The notes below the pieces were generated by a model. That model did no database searches. It saw nothing but the letters and a program-made list of their open reading frames with translations, and was not told the DNA's origin. A DNA stretch of 64,000 bases from Galbibacter kalidii. Lineage in GTDB: Bacteria > Bacteroidota > Bacteroidia > Flavobacteriales > Flavobacteriaceae. The first letter of the stretch is position 1, and each line of letters begins with the position of its first letter. Shown here piece by piece: positions 35,534 to 44,029 of this stretch. The DNA lies in NCBI RefSeq assembly GCF_026241135.1, contig NZ_JAPFGA010000007.1, positions 62,001 to 126,000 on the forward strand, given 5' to 3'. Made by a program: the position numbers and the translations under genes.

Positions 35534-37507
35534 ATGTCCATATTGTCACAATTACTTAAATATAAAAAAGAAACGCTTTTTATTGTATTGTTGCTTATGG
35601 CAGTAATGCCTTTTTATGCGCAATCGACTAATACCAATATAAAAGAAAAGGATCCCTTAGAGGTTTTTCTGCAACAACCCACTGCACAGGGGAAATTCAA
35701 CTATTTTTTTAATACTGAAGATAAATACAAAGTAAGCTCGGTTTACACTTGGCTTGATTCTATTGCTTCACCTATGAGTGTGGCAGAAATCAGGAAGGAC
35801 TCTGTAAGTATTTACAAATACAGAACTGTCTTATCACAGCTTTATTATGATGTTGGAAACTATGACAAGGGAATTTTAATAGCTGAATTGCTCTACCAAA
35901 AAAATGAAAAGCTGGATAAGGATGTCAAAACCCGACTTCTTAAAATAATGGATAACCTCTATGGGTCACTTCAATTGTATGATAAACAACTGGAAGTGAG
36001 AAGGGGGCTAAAATATTCAGGAGAGGACGTTGTGCTTTATGATATATATGCAGATCTAGGTTTGTATAGACAGGCCATGATGGAATATATCATGAGCAAC
36101 AAGGAGGCTATGGAGAGTAGTGGGGATCAATATGAAAAGGCAAAATATTATAACGATCTTGGGTTTTATCTGCTTAAAGACGGTTCGATCTTTACTGCGA
36201 TCAAAAATATTGAAACCGCTAAACACAGCATTAATCGTTATCTAATGGATAATGAGAAAATAACGTCTGATCAATTTGATGAAGCACTTTTTTTGGAAGG
36301 ACAAATAGAGAGCAATCTTGGAAAATGCAGAATGCTCCAAAACAAGTATAGAGAAGCAATACCCTATTTGGAAACGGGTGTTTCAGCCGCCAGGATATAT
36401 GATATGGGAAGATACTCCCAAACGATGGTAGATTTATGGGGGGATTTGGCCGAGTGCTATCTCGAAACGGGAAACTTGAGGTATGCTAAAGCCTACCTTG
36501 ATAGCATCGTTAGCAAACAACAAATCGTAAAATCACATTCAGTAAACTACAATCGGCTTAGGGCTAATTATCATTTAAAGGACAGCAATCCGGATTCAGC
36601 TTCTTTGTTTTTCAAAAGATATGTAAAACTGATAGACTCTTTGGATTACAACAGCAAAAAGAAGCAATTGCTCAGTCTCTTGGTTCAGTTTGATTTGAAT
36701 AATCAGAAGGAAACCATAGCGCGGCAACGCTTAAATATAGAGAGAAATAAAGCAGAGATTCTTGAGCGTGAAAAAACCATTTATGTCAGTGTGACCGCAC
36801 TCGGACTTTGTGTTGTTTGTGTTATCGGTTTGATCGTGGCCTATATTATCAGTATTAAAAACAAACGACTGATTGAAAATCAGAAAATGATCATCGAAAA
36901 CTCATTGGTGGAAAAAGATTCGCTTCTTAAGGAAATCCACCATAGGGTAAAGAACAATCTTCAAATGGTTTCCAGCTTGTTGAGTCTTCAAACAAAAAAT
37001 ACGCGAAGCCGGGCGGCGATCAGTGCTTTGGAAGAAGGAAAGAGTAGGGTGAAGGCTATGGCACTTATCCATCAGAAATTATATCAGAATGAAGACCTTT
37101 CCGTGATCGAGATGCAGGAATATATTGAATCCCTATCGGCCAGTATACAGTCGGTGTACAAAAAAGAAGGATATCATATTTGTATGCATATCAATGCCAA
37201 AGGAACAGAACTGGATGTGGATAGGGCCATACCTATTGGGTTGATACTGAATGAATTGATATCCAATTCCTTCAAATATGCTTTTGAAAACAACAAAAAA
37301 GGGAATATTTATATCAATCTCAAGCGGGAGGAAGGTATTTTCTTTGAATATATGGATGATGGTATAGGTTTCCCGGAAGAATCGGTAGCGGTCACTTCCA
37401 ATTCCATGGGAATGAATCTCGTAAGCCGGTTGGCCGATCAGCTTCGCTCCAAACTTCACATAGATACAGGCGTACAAGGCGTTCGTTTTTGGTTCTATTT
37501 CAATTAA
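35534..37507 (+). CDS. membrane sensor histidine kinase with TPR-like sensor region (HisKA_2)
   Basis: 657 residues. Signal-like hydrophobic N-terminus (about 14-30, ending FYAQS), a periplasmic helical TPR-like region (about 90-380, with YNDLGFYLLKDGSIFTAIKNIETA and LWGDLAECYLETGNLRYAKAYLDS), a coiled-coil, one transmembrane helix (about 418-440), then the kinase core. The phospho-acceptor is His470 in LLKEIHHRVKNNLQMVSSLLSLQ, the HisKA_2 type, followed by an N-box ELISNSFKYAFE and DDGIGFPEE. This kind usually pairs with LytTR regulators. It lies 824 bp downstream of one, with three candidate small RNAs between. Confidence 0.93.
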   Translation: MSILSQLLKYKKETLFIVLLLMAVMPFYAQSTNTNIKEKDPLEVFLQQPTAQGKFNYFFNTEDKYKVSSVYTWLDSIASPMSVAEIRKDSVSIYKYRTVLSQLYYDVGNYDKGILIAELLYQKNEKLDKDVKTRLLKIMDNLYGSLQLYDKQLEVRRGLKYSGEDVVLYDIYADLGLYRQAMMEYIMSNKEAMESSGDQYEKAKYYNDLGFYLLKDGSIFTAIKNIETAKHSINRYLMDNEKITSDQFDEALFLEGQIESNLGKCRMLQNKYREAIPYLETGVSAARIYDMGRYSQTMVDLWGDLAECYLETGNLRYAKAYLDSIVSKQQIVKSHSVNYNRLRANYHLKDSNPDSASLFFKRYVKLIDSLDYNSKKKQLLSLLVQFDLNNQKETIARQRLNIERNKAEILEREKTIYVSVTALGLCVVCVIGLIVAYIISIKNKRLIENQKMIIENSLVEKDSLLKEIHHRVKNNLQMVSSLLSLQTKNTRSRAAISALEEGKSRVKAMALIHQKLYQNEDLSVIEMQEYIESLSASIQSVYKKEGYHICMHINAKGTELDVDRAIPIGLILNELISNSFKYAFENNKKGNIYINLKREEGIFFEYMDDGIGFPEESVAVTSNSMGMNLVSRLADQLRSKLHIDTGVQGVRFWFYFN

Positions 37508-37616
37508 AATTCATTAATTTAGGCTTTTATTAGATATGGAGCACAGCGATTCCATGTGTGCAACATCCCAAAGCTTCGGGATTGCACATTTTGGTCGGTG
37601 TAAAAATTTTAAACAC

Positions 37617-38294
37617 ATGAAAATTACATTTTACGGACATGCCTGTCTCGGAATAAAGGTTGATGATGTACATCTGTTGGTAGATCCGTTTATATCAGGA
37701 AATGAAAAAGCAAATCATGTTGATATAGAAGCCATCAAGGCTGATTATATTTTGGTGACCCATGCACATCGAGACCACACGCTTGATGTAGAAACCATAG
37801 CTAAACGCACCGGAGCAATGGTCGTTTCAAATTTTGAAATTGCCGGTTATTATGAAAATAAGGGTTTTGAAACTCATGGTATGAATCACGGTGGTCATTG
37901 GGATTTTGAATTCGGACTTCTTAAATATGTAAATGCTATTCATACTTCTTCTTTTCCTGATGGCACCTATGGCGGACAACCGGGTGGGTTTATTATAGAA
38001 GGCGAACATAAAAACATCTATATCGCAGGCGATACGGCTTTGACAATGGATATGAAACTGATCCCCATGCGAACGAAATTAGACCTGGCCATCCTTCCTA
38101 TTGGTGATAATTTTACCATGGGCATAAAAGATGCGATTATTGCATCAAATTTTGTGGAATGTGATAAGGTGCTGGGATGTCATTATGATACCTTTGGTTA
38201 TATCGAAATCGACCATGAAGATGCCAAAAAACAATTTTACAATAGCGGGAAAGACCTGATGCTACTCGAAATAGGTGAAAGTATCGAATTATAG
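37617..38294 (+). CDS. UPF0173-type metal-dependent hydrolase (metallo-beta-lactamase fold)
   Basis: 225 residues from the ATG at 37617 (MKITFYGHACLGIK); an upstream extension to 37536 is open but reads as spacer. The metal site shows THAHRDHTLDV (H-x-H-x-D-H) and later CHYDTFGYIEID and AGDTALTMD. Members of this family hydrolyse unknown substrates. The next gene, menC, begins directly after this stop, so the pair is cotranscribed; no quinone role is known. Confidence 0.9.
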   Translation: MKITFYGHACLGIKVDDVHLLVDPFISGNEKANHVDIEAIKADYILVTHAHRDHTLDVETIAKRTGAMVVSNFEIAGYYENKGFETHGMNHGGHWDFEFGLLKYVNAIHTSSFPDGTYGGQPGGFIIEGEHKNIYIAGDTALTMDMKLIPMRTKLDLAILPIGDNFTMGIKDAIIASNFVECDKVLGCHYDTFGYIEIDHEDAKKQFYNSGKDLMLLEIGESIEL

Positions 38295-39437
38295 ATGAAA
38301 GCAAGTTATAAACGATACGTATTGAATTTTAAACGTCCCGGAGGAACTTCCAGAGGGGTGCTTACTCAAAAAGAAACATGGTTTATCATTATAGAAGATC
38401 AAAGCCACTATGGTATTGGCGAATGTGGTATTTTACGGAAGCTGAGCATTGATGACCGACCAGATTATGAAGAAAAACTGGATTGGACCTGTAAAAATAT
38501 CACCCTGGGGAAAGAAAAACTTTGGGAAGCACTAAAAGAATTCCCGTCCATTCAGTTTGGGGTGGAGCAGGCTTTTGTTTCTTTGAAAAATCAACAGCCT
38601 CAGGGAAAGACCGCGAAGTATAAATCGGAACCTCCCCAAAAAAACATTTCAACGCAAGCGTCGGGTCATATTAAATCTCACTTAGTGAGAAGGTCCCCTT
38701 TTCAATTATTTCCATCCGATTTTAGTACAGGAAAAGCGGCTATCAACATCAACGGTTTGGTTTGGATGGGTGATGAAGCCTTTATGCGGGAACAGATCAC
38801 GGAAAAAATAGCTGCGGGTTTTGGGTGTATCAAAATGAAAATAGGTGCGATCGATTTTGAAACCGAATTGAAATTATTACAATCCATTCGAAAAACATTT
38901 TCAGCTAAAGAAATAGAATTAAGGGTAGATGCCAATGGGGCTTTTGCGCCGAATGAAGCATTGGACAAACTCAGAAGACTGTCAGAACTAGAACTGCATT
39001 CCATCGAGCAGCCCATCAAACAAGGACAATGGGAAGAAATGGCAGCATTGTGCAGGGAAACGCCTTTACCGATCGCCTTGGACGAGGAATTAATCGGCGT
39101 TTTTGATGTAACAAAAAAGAAAGAATTGCTACAAACTATTAAACCACAATACATCATTTTAAAGCCGAGTTTGGTGGGTGGATATCGTGGTGCTGAAGAG
39201 TGGATCAACCTATGTGAAGGAATGAACATCTATTGGTGGATTACCAGTGCGCTGGAAAGTAATATAGGGCTGAATGCCATTGCTCAGTGGACATACACCT
39301 TAAACAACAACATGCCACAAGGTTTAGGGACAGGGAGTTTGTTCACGAATAATATCGAGAGTCCACTGGAAGTAAAAAACGGTGCTTTGCAGTACAATTC
39401 GTCAAGGGAATGGAATTGGCAATCCACAATATTATAA
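38295..39437 (+). CDS. menC: o-succinylbenzoate synthase with in-frame repeat insertion
   Basis: 380 residues. Enolase-superfamily enzyme that dehydrates SHCHC to o-succinylbenzoate in menaquinone synthesis. Barrel motifs: CIKMKIGAIDFETELKLL with the KxK-type catalytic Lys, LRVDANGAF, SIEQPI, ALDEELIGV, and YIILKPSLVGGYRGAEEW. Residues about 100-133 (QQPQGKTAKYKSEPP through KSHLVR) are encoded by an inverted copy of the family-A intergenic repeat, 102 bp long, so 34 residues are added without breaking the frame. That makes the protein about 34 residues longer than flavobacterial relatives as I recall them. The catalytic parts look intact. Confidence 0.9.
   Translation: MKASYKRYVLNFKRPGGTSRGVLTQKETWFIIIEDQSHYGIGECGILRKLSIDDRPDYEEKLDWTCKNITLGKEKLWEALKEFPSIQFGVEQAFVSLKNQQPQGKTAKYKSEPPQKNISTQASGHIKSHLVRRSPFQLFPSDFSTGKAAININGLVWMGDEAFMREQITEKIAAGFGCIKMKIGAIDFETELKLLQSIRKTFSAKEIELRVDANGAFAPNEALDKLRRLSELELHSIEQPIKQGQWEEMAALCRETPLPIALDEELIGVFDVTKKKELLQTIKPQYIILKPSLVGGYRGAEEWINLCEGMNIYWWITSALESNIGLNAIAQWTYTLNNNMPQGLGTGSLFTNNIESPLEVKNGALQYNSSREWNWQSTIL
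38593..38694 (-). repeat. family-A interspersed repeat, copy 3, inside menC
   Basis: Read on the minus strand it begins CTCACTAAGTGAGATTTAAT, continues GACGCTTGCGTTGAAATG and TTTTTTTGGGGAGG, and ends CTTCGCGGTCTTTCCCTGAG then GCTGTTG. This follows the block order of the intergenic copy at 12719-12820 (56 bp nearly identical, then about 20 of 27 matching). Length 102 bp, divisible by three. Confidence 0.85.
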
Positions 39438-39447
39438 AAAGACATTT

Positions 39448-40428
39448 ATGTTTATAAAACAAGCTTTTAATTACAAGTATAAATTTCCGCGCTATATCAT
39501 TGGACTTGTTTTGGTGGTGTTTTTCTATTTTATGGGACAGATTCCATTGGGAGCTGCCTTATTTTTAAGTGGCAAGATGGATGAAATAGATCCTAATGAT
39601 ACTGCAGCACTCCTAGGCTTGTTGGAGCCCAATCTTGGGCTTTTCTTGATGTTATTGTCTCCTGCCTTTGGTTTATTAGTATTATTGCTTTGGGTGAAAT
39701 TCGGACATCAACAACCCATCAGGGCATTGACCACCGCCCGTAAAAAAGTGGACTGGAAACGCATTTGGTTTTCGTTCCTGTTGTGGGCTTCGATTTCAAC
39801 TATACTAGTCTTTGTTGATATATGGTTATCCCCGGAAAGTTATGAGTTCAACTTCAAATTATACCCTTTTTTAATCTTGGTAGTTATCGCCATAGTGATG
39901 CTTCCTATACAAACCAGTATGGAAGAATACCTCTTCAGGGGATATCTGATGCAAGGCTTGGGGACACTACTGAAGAACAAATGGGCGCCTTTGGTGATTA
40001 CCTCGCTTATGTTCGGATTATTGCATGGTGCTAATCCGGAAGTGGATAAACTAGGCTGGGGCATTATGGTGTATTATATCGGAACCGGACTTTTTCTGGG
40101 AATCATCACTTTGATGGATGACGGTATGGAGCTCGCTTTGGGTTTTCACGCGGCCAACAACTTAACCGCAGCTTTGCTCGTTACTGCTGATTGGACAGCC
40201 CTACAAACACACTCCCTCTACAAAGATATATCCGATCCCGTGCTGGGGTATGACGTCTTAGTTCCTGTTTTGGTTTTCTTCCCGATTATAATACTCATCT
40301 TTTCCCTGAAATACGGTTGGAATGATTGGGTAGAAAAATTAACCGGGAAAATAGAGAAGCCTTTGATGCCAGAAAAAGTAAAGAACCTCGAAATGGTTGA
40401 TGAAAAACCGGAAACAAATACCTTGTAA
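39448..40428 (+). CDS. CPBP-family intramembrane protease
   Basis: 326 residues from the ATG at 39448 (MFIKQAFNYKYKFPRYIIG); earlier starts fall inside menC. About eight transmembrane segments. The Abi/CPBP motifs are EEYLFRGYL (motif 1, Glu-Glu-x3-Arg), HGANPE (motif 2, His) and GFHAANN (motif 4, His-x3-Asn). These proteases process prenylated or other membrane proteins; the substrate is unknown. A hydrophilic C-terminal tail (about 290-326) is typical of flavobacterial forms. Sits between menC and menE. Confidence 0.92.
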   Translation: MFIKQAFNYKYKFPRYIIGLVLVVFFYFMGQIPLGAALFLSGKMDEIDPNDTAALLGLLEPNLGLFLMLLSPAFGLLVLLLWVKFGHQQPIRALTTARKKVDWKRIWFSFLLWASISTILVFVDIWLSPESYEFNFKLYPFLILVVIAIVMLPIQTSMEEYLFRGYLMQGLGTLLKNKWAPLVITSLMFGLLHGANPEVDKLGWGIMVYYIGTGLFLGIITLMDDGMELALGFHAANNLTAALLVTADWTALQTHSLYKDISDPVLGYDVLVPVLVFFPIIILIFSLKYGWNDWVEKLTGKIEKPLMPEKVKNLEMVDEKPETNTL

Positions 40429-40474
40429 ACCTTTGTTTCCAGGAAAAACCGTTTTAAATTTATTGCACTAACGA

Positions 40475-41614
40475 ATGGACTCGTTTATGAGTTCAATAAT
40501 TAAAAAAACGGTGACAAAACTACCTAGCTTTGATAAGATCCATTTACGGTTTAGGCTAAACAATACCTACTACAGCAGGGAAGACCTAAAAGAAGTGGCC
40601 TATAGCTTCGTAAAAGAAGGAGCGCCCTATGAGCAATCTGTTGGTGATTTCCTGATTGATTGGTTGAACGATAAAGATCATCTGTATGTGCGGACTTCTG
40701 GTTCTACGGGAACGCCAAAAACCATTCGTTTGCAAAAACAATATATGGTCAATTCGGCCGTAGCCTCGGGGGATTTCTTCGGGATCTCCGTTGGGGATTC
40801 CGCTCTTCATTGTTTACCGGCTGCCTATATTGCCGGAAAGATGATGTTGGTACGTGCTATGGTCCTCGGTTTGGAAATAGATCTGGTAGAACCCAGCCTG
40901 CATCCGATGCAGAAAATTGAAAAAAACTACGATTTCTCGGCCATGATCCCTTTGCAGGTGTATAATTCGTTAGGACAGCTCAATCAGATTAAACAATTGA
41001 TCGTAGGTGGTGCTCCCGTGACCAAGGAGTTGATAGAAAGCGTTCAAGGTAAAATAACTTTTGTTTATGAAACCTACGGAATGACTGAAACGGTAACGCA
41101 TATCGCTGCCAAACAGATCAATAATTTTAAATCTGCTGAAGAAATAGAGGTCGCACACTTCAAGACCCTGCCCAATGTAAGAATAGGGCTAGATGACCGA
41201 AAATGTTTGGTGATCGATGCACCCTATATCGCTGAAGAAACTATTGTAACCAACGATATAGTTGAATTGATCGCTGCTGATGAATTTGAATGGTTGGGGC
41301 GATATGACAACATCATCAATTCCGGTGGCGTAAAACTGATTCCCGAACAGGTGGAAGAAAAACTCGCAGCAGTTATCAAAGAACGTTTTTTTGTCTACGG
41401 AATAGAAGACAAAGCCCTAGGTGAGAAATTAGTGCTGGTTGTTGAAGCCGAAAAAGGAAAATATGACACAGAAGCTCTTTCCAAAAAGATAAAAAGTCTC
41501 AAAAAACTTGACAAATACGAAAACCCAAAGGAAATCTATTGTACCGATGCCTTTATAGAAACCGAAAACGGAAAAGTTATTCGGGAAGCGTCTTTACAGA
41601 AGGCGTTGGGGTAA
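40475..41614 (+). CDS. menE: o-succinylbenzoate-CoA ligase (short form)
   Basis: 379 residues. Adenylate-forming enzyme that activates o-succinylbenzoate with CoA before MenB. Signatures: TSGSTGTPKTIRLQK (AMP/phosphate-binding loop), AAYIAGKMMLVRAM, YGMTETVTHIA and LGRYDNIINSGGVKLIPEQVEE. It is shorter than E. coli MenE (451), missing part of the N-terminal domain, as is common in Bacteroidota. The last 17 codons are repeated downstream at 42298-42352. Confidence 0.94.
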   Translation: MDSFMSSIIKKTVTKLPSFDKIHLRFRLNNTYYSREDLKEVAYSFVKEGAPYEQSVGDFLIDWLNDKDHLYVRTSGSTGTPKTIRLQKQYMVNSAVASGDFFGISVGDSALHCLPAAYIAGKMMLVRAMVLGLEIDLVEPSLHPMQKIEKNYDFSAMIPLQVYNSLGQLNQIKQLIVGGAPVTKELIESVQGKITFVYETYGMTETVTHIAAKQINNFKSAEEIEVAHFKTLPNVRIGLDDRKCLVIDAPYIAEETIVTNDIVELIAADEFEWLGRYDNIINSGGVKLIPEQVEEKLAAVIKERFFVYGIEDKALGEKLVLVVEAEKGKYDTEALSKKIKSLKKLDKYENPKEIYCTDAFIETENGKVIREASLQKALG

Positions 41615-41790
41615 AGGGGGCAAGGTTTAAAGTTTAAGGTTTAAAATTTTAAGTTTATAAACTGGAAAAGAGCTGATAACGTGGATCTACCTACCTGACT
41701 GCCGTCAGGCAAGTTCGGAAGACAGGTTTGCAATCCGTGTATGAACGATGCCTTGTACGGAAAGCTTTTCTGCGCTATCGAGTTGTAAGT
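41565..41790 (+). repeat. left direct repeat flanking the acetyltransferase
   Basis: About 226 bp: the 3' end of menE (AACGGAAAAGTTATTCGGGA...GGGTAA), AAGGTTTAAAGTTTAAGG, GATAACGTGGATCTACCTAC, CTGACTGCCGTCAGGCAAG, and ACGGAAAGCTTTTCTGCGCT. The right arm is at 42300-42508 in the same order. Confidence 0.8.
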
Positions 41791-41810
41791 GCAATGATAA
41801 AAAGATAATA

Positions 41811-42245
41811 ATGAAGTTTATATTTATCGACAAAAAAAGTAAATACTATAAAGAGGCGATTGATTTGAGAATATCATTATTCTTTAGCGGTATGGATAAT
41901 ACCAATGAACTAATAAATGACACTTATGAAAATCAAAGCCAACATTTAGTTTGTTTAAATGAAAATAAAGTTGTTGGAACAGGAAGATTGAGCATTAGAA
42001 ATAATCAAGGAATTATTTCTCAAATGGCCATAAAAAAAGAGTTTCAAAAGAAAGGGATTGGTTCCGAAATATTATCAAAACTATTAAGTCAATGCTCAAG
42101 CTTGGAATTGGATAAAATAAAATTAAGCGCCAGAAAAACTGCAGTTGATTTTTACAAAAAATTTGGATTCCAAGATTATGGTGAGGATTATAAATCAAAA
42201 AAAACAGGGATAATCCATAGAAATATGAGTAAACAAGGGAGCTGA
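41811..42245 (+). CDS. GNAT-family N-acetyltransferase
   Basis: 144 residues from the ATG at 41811 (MKFIFIDKKSKYYKEAIDLR); an upstream start at 41748 would translate repeat sequence. The acetyl-CoA motif is ISQMAIKKEFQKKGIGSEILSKLL (Q/R-x-x-G-x-G), followed by LSARKTAVDFYKKFGFQDYG. It resembles ElaA/YjgM-type acetyltransferases. The gene is AT-rich relative to the men genes around it. It is bracketed by direct repeats that duplicate the end of menE, so it appears to have been inserted there. Confidence 0.88.
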   Translation: MKFIFIDKKSKYYKEAIDLRISLFFSGMDNTNELINDTYENQSQHLVCLNENKVVGTGRLSIRNNQGIISQMAIKKEFQKKGIGSEILSKLLSQCSSLELDKIKLSARKTAVDFYKKFGFQDYGEDYKSKKTGIIHRNMSKQGS

Positions 42246-42299
42246 TGAATAGCATTTGCTAATACCGAATATAAAAAATAGGGTGAGAAAGCACTAAAA

Positions 42300-42508
42300 A
42301 CCGAAAACGGTAAGGTTATCCGGGAAGCGTCTTTACAGAAGGCGTTGGGGTAAAGGGGGCAAGGTTTAAGGTTTAAAATTTAAAACTCGGAAAAGAGTTG
42401 ATAACGAGGATCTACCTACCTGACTGCCGTCAGGCAAGTTCGGCAGACAGGTTTGCAATCCGTCTATTAACAAAGCCTAGCCCGGAAAACATTTCCGGGC
42501 TATCGAGT
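42300..42508 (+). repeat. right direct repeat flanking the acetyltransferase, with menE 3' fragment
   Basis: Second copy of the block at 41565-41790. It starts with a duplicate of the last codons of menE (ENGKVIREASLQKALG and stop, 42304-42352), then AAGGTTTAAGG, GATAACGAGGATCTACCTAC and CTGACTGCCGTCAGGCAAG, and the hairpin CCCGGAAAACATTTCCGGG (about 42481-42499). Confidence 0.82.
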
Positions 42509-42603
42509 ATGAAATATAACACTTTAAGTAAGTAGCTGAGCATTTCGCGTTGTTGTTTTCAATCATAATTTTAAAACGATACAGATTTTTATTTCTACAT
42601 AGA

Positions 42604-42611
42604 TATATTTG
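42604..42611 (+). promoter_or_regulatory. -7 box upstream of the epimerase gene
   Basis: TATATTTG, an exact match to TAnnTTTG, 27 bp before the ATG at 42638. Confidence 0.5.
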
Positions 42612-42637
42612 ACATCTAGATAAATAAATATCAAGTC

Positions 42638-43369
42638 ATGAAAAAAATTCTAATAACAGGAGGATTTGGAAAAATAGGGGAGTATTTCATAAAAAACTTC
42701 AATCATAAATATGATATAACAGTTGCTGATTTAAAGGTTACTGAAGGGATTTTCCCTAAGCATGTGAGAATCGAAAAAGTTGATCTAACCGACTTTTCGA
42801 GTTGTATGAAAATTTGTGAAGGGATAGATACCGTAATCCATTTAGCCGGGATTGTTGACCCTGTTTCTGAATCGGATGAAGTTCTTGACATCAACATCAA
42901 AATGACGCAGAATATTTTTAAAGCAGCAGTAAAACTCAATTGTAAAAGACTGATATATGCTAGTAGTGCTCAAACTATTGAGTCTTATCCAGAGGATGTT
43001 CAGGTTGATAAAAATATGTTGGTGAAGCCCAAAAACTTGTACGGAGTATCAAAATGTTTTGGTGAAGTTCTTGCAGCTTACTATTCCTATAACAAGGGGA
43101 TATCCACCATTTGTTTAAGAATCGGAGCTTATGAATTCCCAAAAGATTTTACAGCGATGAATGCCAGGGATTTGAGTGCATTTTTACACCCGGACGATTT
43201 TAATCAATTGTTGATGGGGTGCATTGAAACAAAAAACATTCAACACGAAGTACTCAATGCAATCTCAGATAACAGGTACAAAAGGCTTGATATCCGAGAA
43301 TCCAAAGAAAAAGTAGGGTATACCCCAAAAGCAGATGCTTTTAAATTGTTCAAATTGGCAACAGACTAA
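42638..43369 (+). CDS. NAD-dependent epimerase/dehydratase (short-chain, extended type)
   Basis: 243 residues. The Rossmann nucleotide-binding motif is ITGGFGKIGEYFIKNF (G-x-x-G-x-x-G), followed by Asp in VADLK, VIHLAGIVDP, and the active-site YGVSK (Tyr-x3-Lys) with Ser in LIYASSAQ. Length and FPKDFTAMNARDLSAFLHPDDF resemble uronate dehydrogenase/GalE-like short members. Substrate not evident. Monocistronic, with its own -7 box. Confidence 0.88.
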   Translation: MKKILITGGFGKIGEYFIKNFNHKYDITVADLKVTEGIFPKHVRIEKVDLTDFSSCMKICEGIDTVIHLAGIVDPVSESDEVLDINIKMTQNIFKAAVKLNCKRLIYASSAQTIESYPEDVQVDKNMLVKPKNLYGVSKCFGEVLAAYYSYNKGISTICLRIGAYEFPKDFTAMNARDLSAFLHPDDFNQLLMGCIETKNIQHEVLNAISDNRYKRLDIRESKEKVGYTPKADAFKLFKLATD

Positions 43370-43401
43370 AAGTAGCAAAGAATGAAGCGCTTAATTTTCA
43401 C

Positions 43402-43409
43402 TAAATTTG
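43402..43409 (+). promoter_or_regulatory. -7 box upstream of the SEC-C gene
   Basis: TAAATTTG, matching TAnnTTTG, 44 bp before the ATG at 43454. Confidence 0.4.
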
Positions 43410-43453
43410 GAATAGAAGCTTTTAAAGTGATACATCTCAAAATAAATTAAGCC

Positions 43454-43642
43454 ATGACTAAAACACTCGGGAGAAACGATCCATGCCATTGCGGTAGTGG
43501 TAAGAAATACAAACGTTGCTGTATGGGAAAGGAACGTTTAACAAGAACAAGGAAATCAAAGATGGCCTTAATTGTTGTTGTAGGAGTGATACTCTTAGGT
43601 ATTGTGCTTGTTGTAGTCTCAATGATCAACAGCGGCAATTAA
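43454..43642 (+). CDS. SEC-C motif membrane protein
   Basis: 62 residues. The zinc-binding SEC-C motif [18 protein letters not shown] fills residues 6-23 with four metal ligands (C-x-C...C-C), as found at the C-terminus of SecA. A single transmembrane helix (about 37-58, [20 protein letters not shown]) follows. Proteins that combine only a SEC-C motif and one helix may contact ribosomes or SecYEG, but nothing is established. ATG at 43454. Confidence 0.9.
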   Translation: MTKTLGRNDPCHCGSGKKYKRCCMGKERLTRTRKSKMALIVVVGVILLGIVLVVVSMINSGN

Positions 43643-43712
43643 TCCACATGTCCTCCCGGAAAAACCTGGTCGGATACACATCAACACTGTCATTAGAGAC
43701 TACGGTAGCTAA

Positions 43713-43943
43713 TGTCGGAGCAGGAATGTCCCCTATCGGAACAAAACTGTAACGCGTCGGAATTCAACTGCAATGAGTCGGAACACAATTGTAACGTACC
43801 GGAACAGGAATGTAACAGCGTGGAACGCAATTCGATCCTATCGGAATGGGATTTGAACGTGCCGGAATAGAACTTGAACCAGTCGGAACGCATTTTGACC
43901 CTATCGGAACGGAACTTAAGCCTGTCGGAACAGGAATCTAATC
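43713..43943 (+). repeat. perfectly periodic 21-bp tandem array, 11 units
   Basis: Eleven consecutive units of exactly 21 bp, starting at 43713, 43734, 43755 and so on to 43923. Examples: TATCGGAACAAAACTGTAAC(G), AGTCGGAACACAATTGTAAC(G), TGTCGGAACAGGAATCTAAT(C). Consensus nnYCGGAAYnnnAnYTGnAnC. Units vary at many positions yet no indel breaks the phase. A related array is at 15741-15880. Confidence 0.9.
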
Positions 43944-44007
43944 ATAAGCAATAGAAAAGTAACCATAAGCAACTTATGTCCCATTAATAAAAAGCTTATT
44001 ATATTTA
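43942..44007 (+). promoter_or_regulatory. LytTR-like promoter for the DUF3667 gene
   Basis: Half-sites TCATAAGCAA (43942-43951) and CCATAAGCAA (43963-43972), 21 bp apart and continuous in phase with the upstream array. The -7-like box TATATTTA starts at 44000, 37 bp after the second site, the same spacing as the TTCACAACAA promoters although the half-site sequence differs. Confidence 0.6.
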
Positions 44008-44029
44008 CAGAAATCAATCAAAATGACTT

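Larger units (their letters stand above)
43643..44029. other. intergenic region with 21-bp array and LytTR-type promoter
   Basis: No protein gene. About 70 nt of unremarkable sequence, then an 11-unit array (43713-43943), a pair of CATAAGCAA half-sites in the same 21-bp phase, and a -7 box. Open frames through the array on either strand are by-products of the 21-bp (seven-codon) period. Confidence 0.75.

Noticed and set aside
43693-43893. Open frame on the minus strand with a seven-residue repeat (CSDxLQL pattern).
   Set aside because: It is the translation of the 21-bp array, has no plausible start, and the array continues past both ends of the frame.
43713-43943. Possible CRISPR array.
   Set aside because: Units are contiguous 21-bp repeats with no unique spacers and no cas genes are near.
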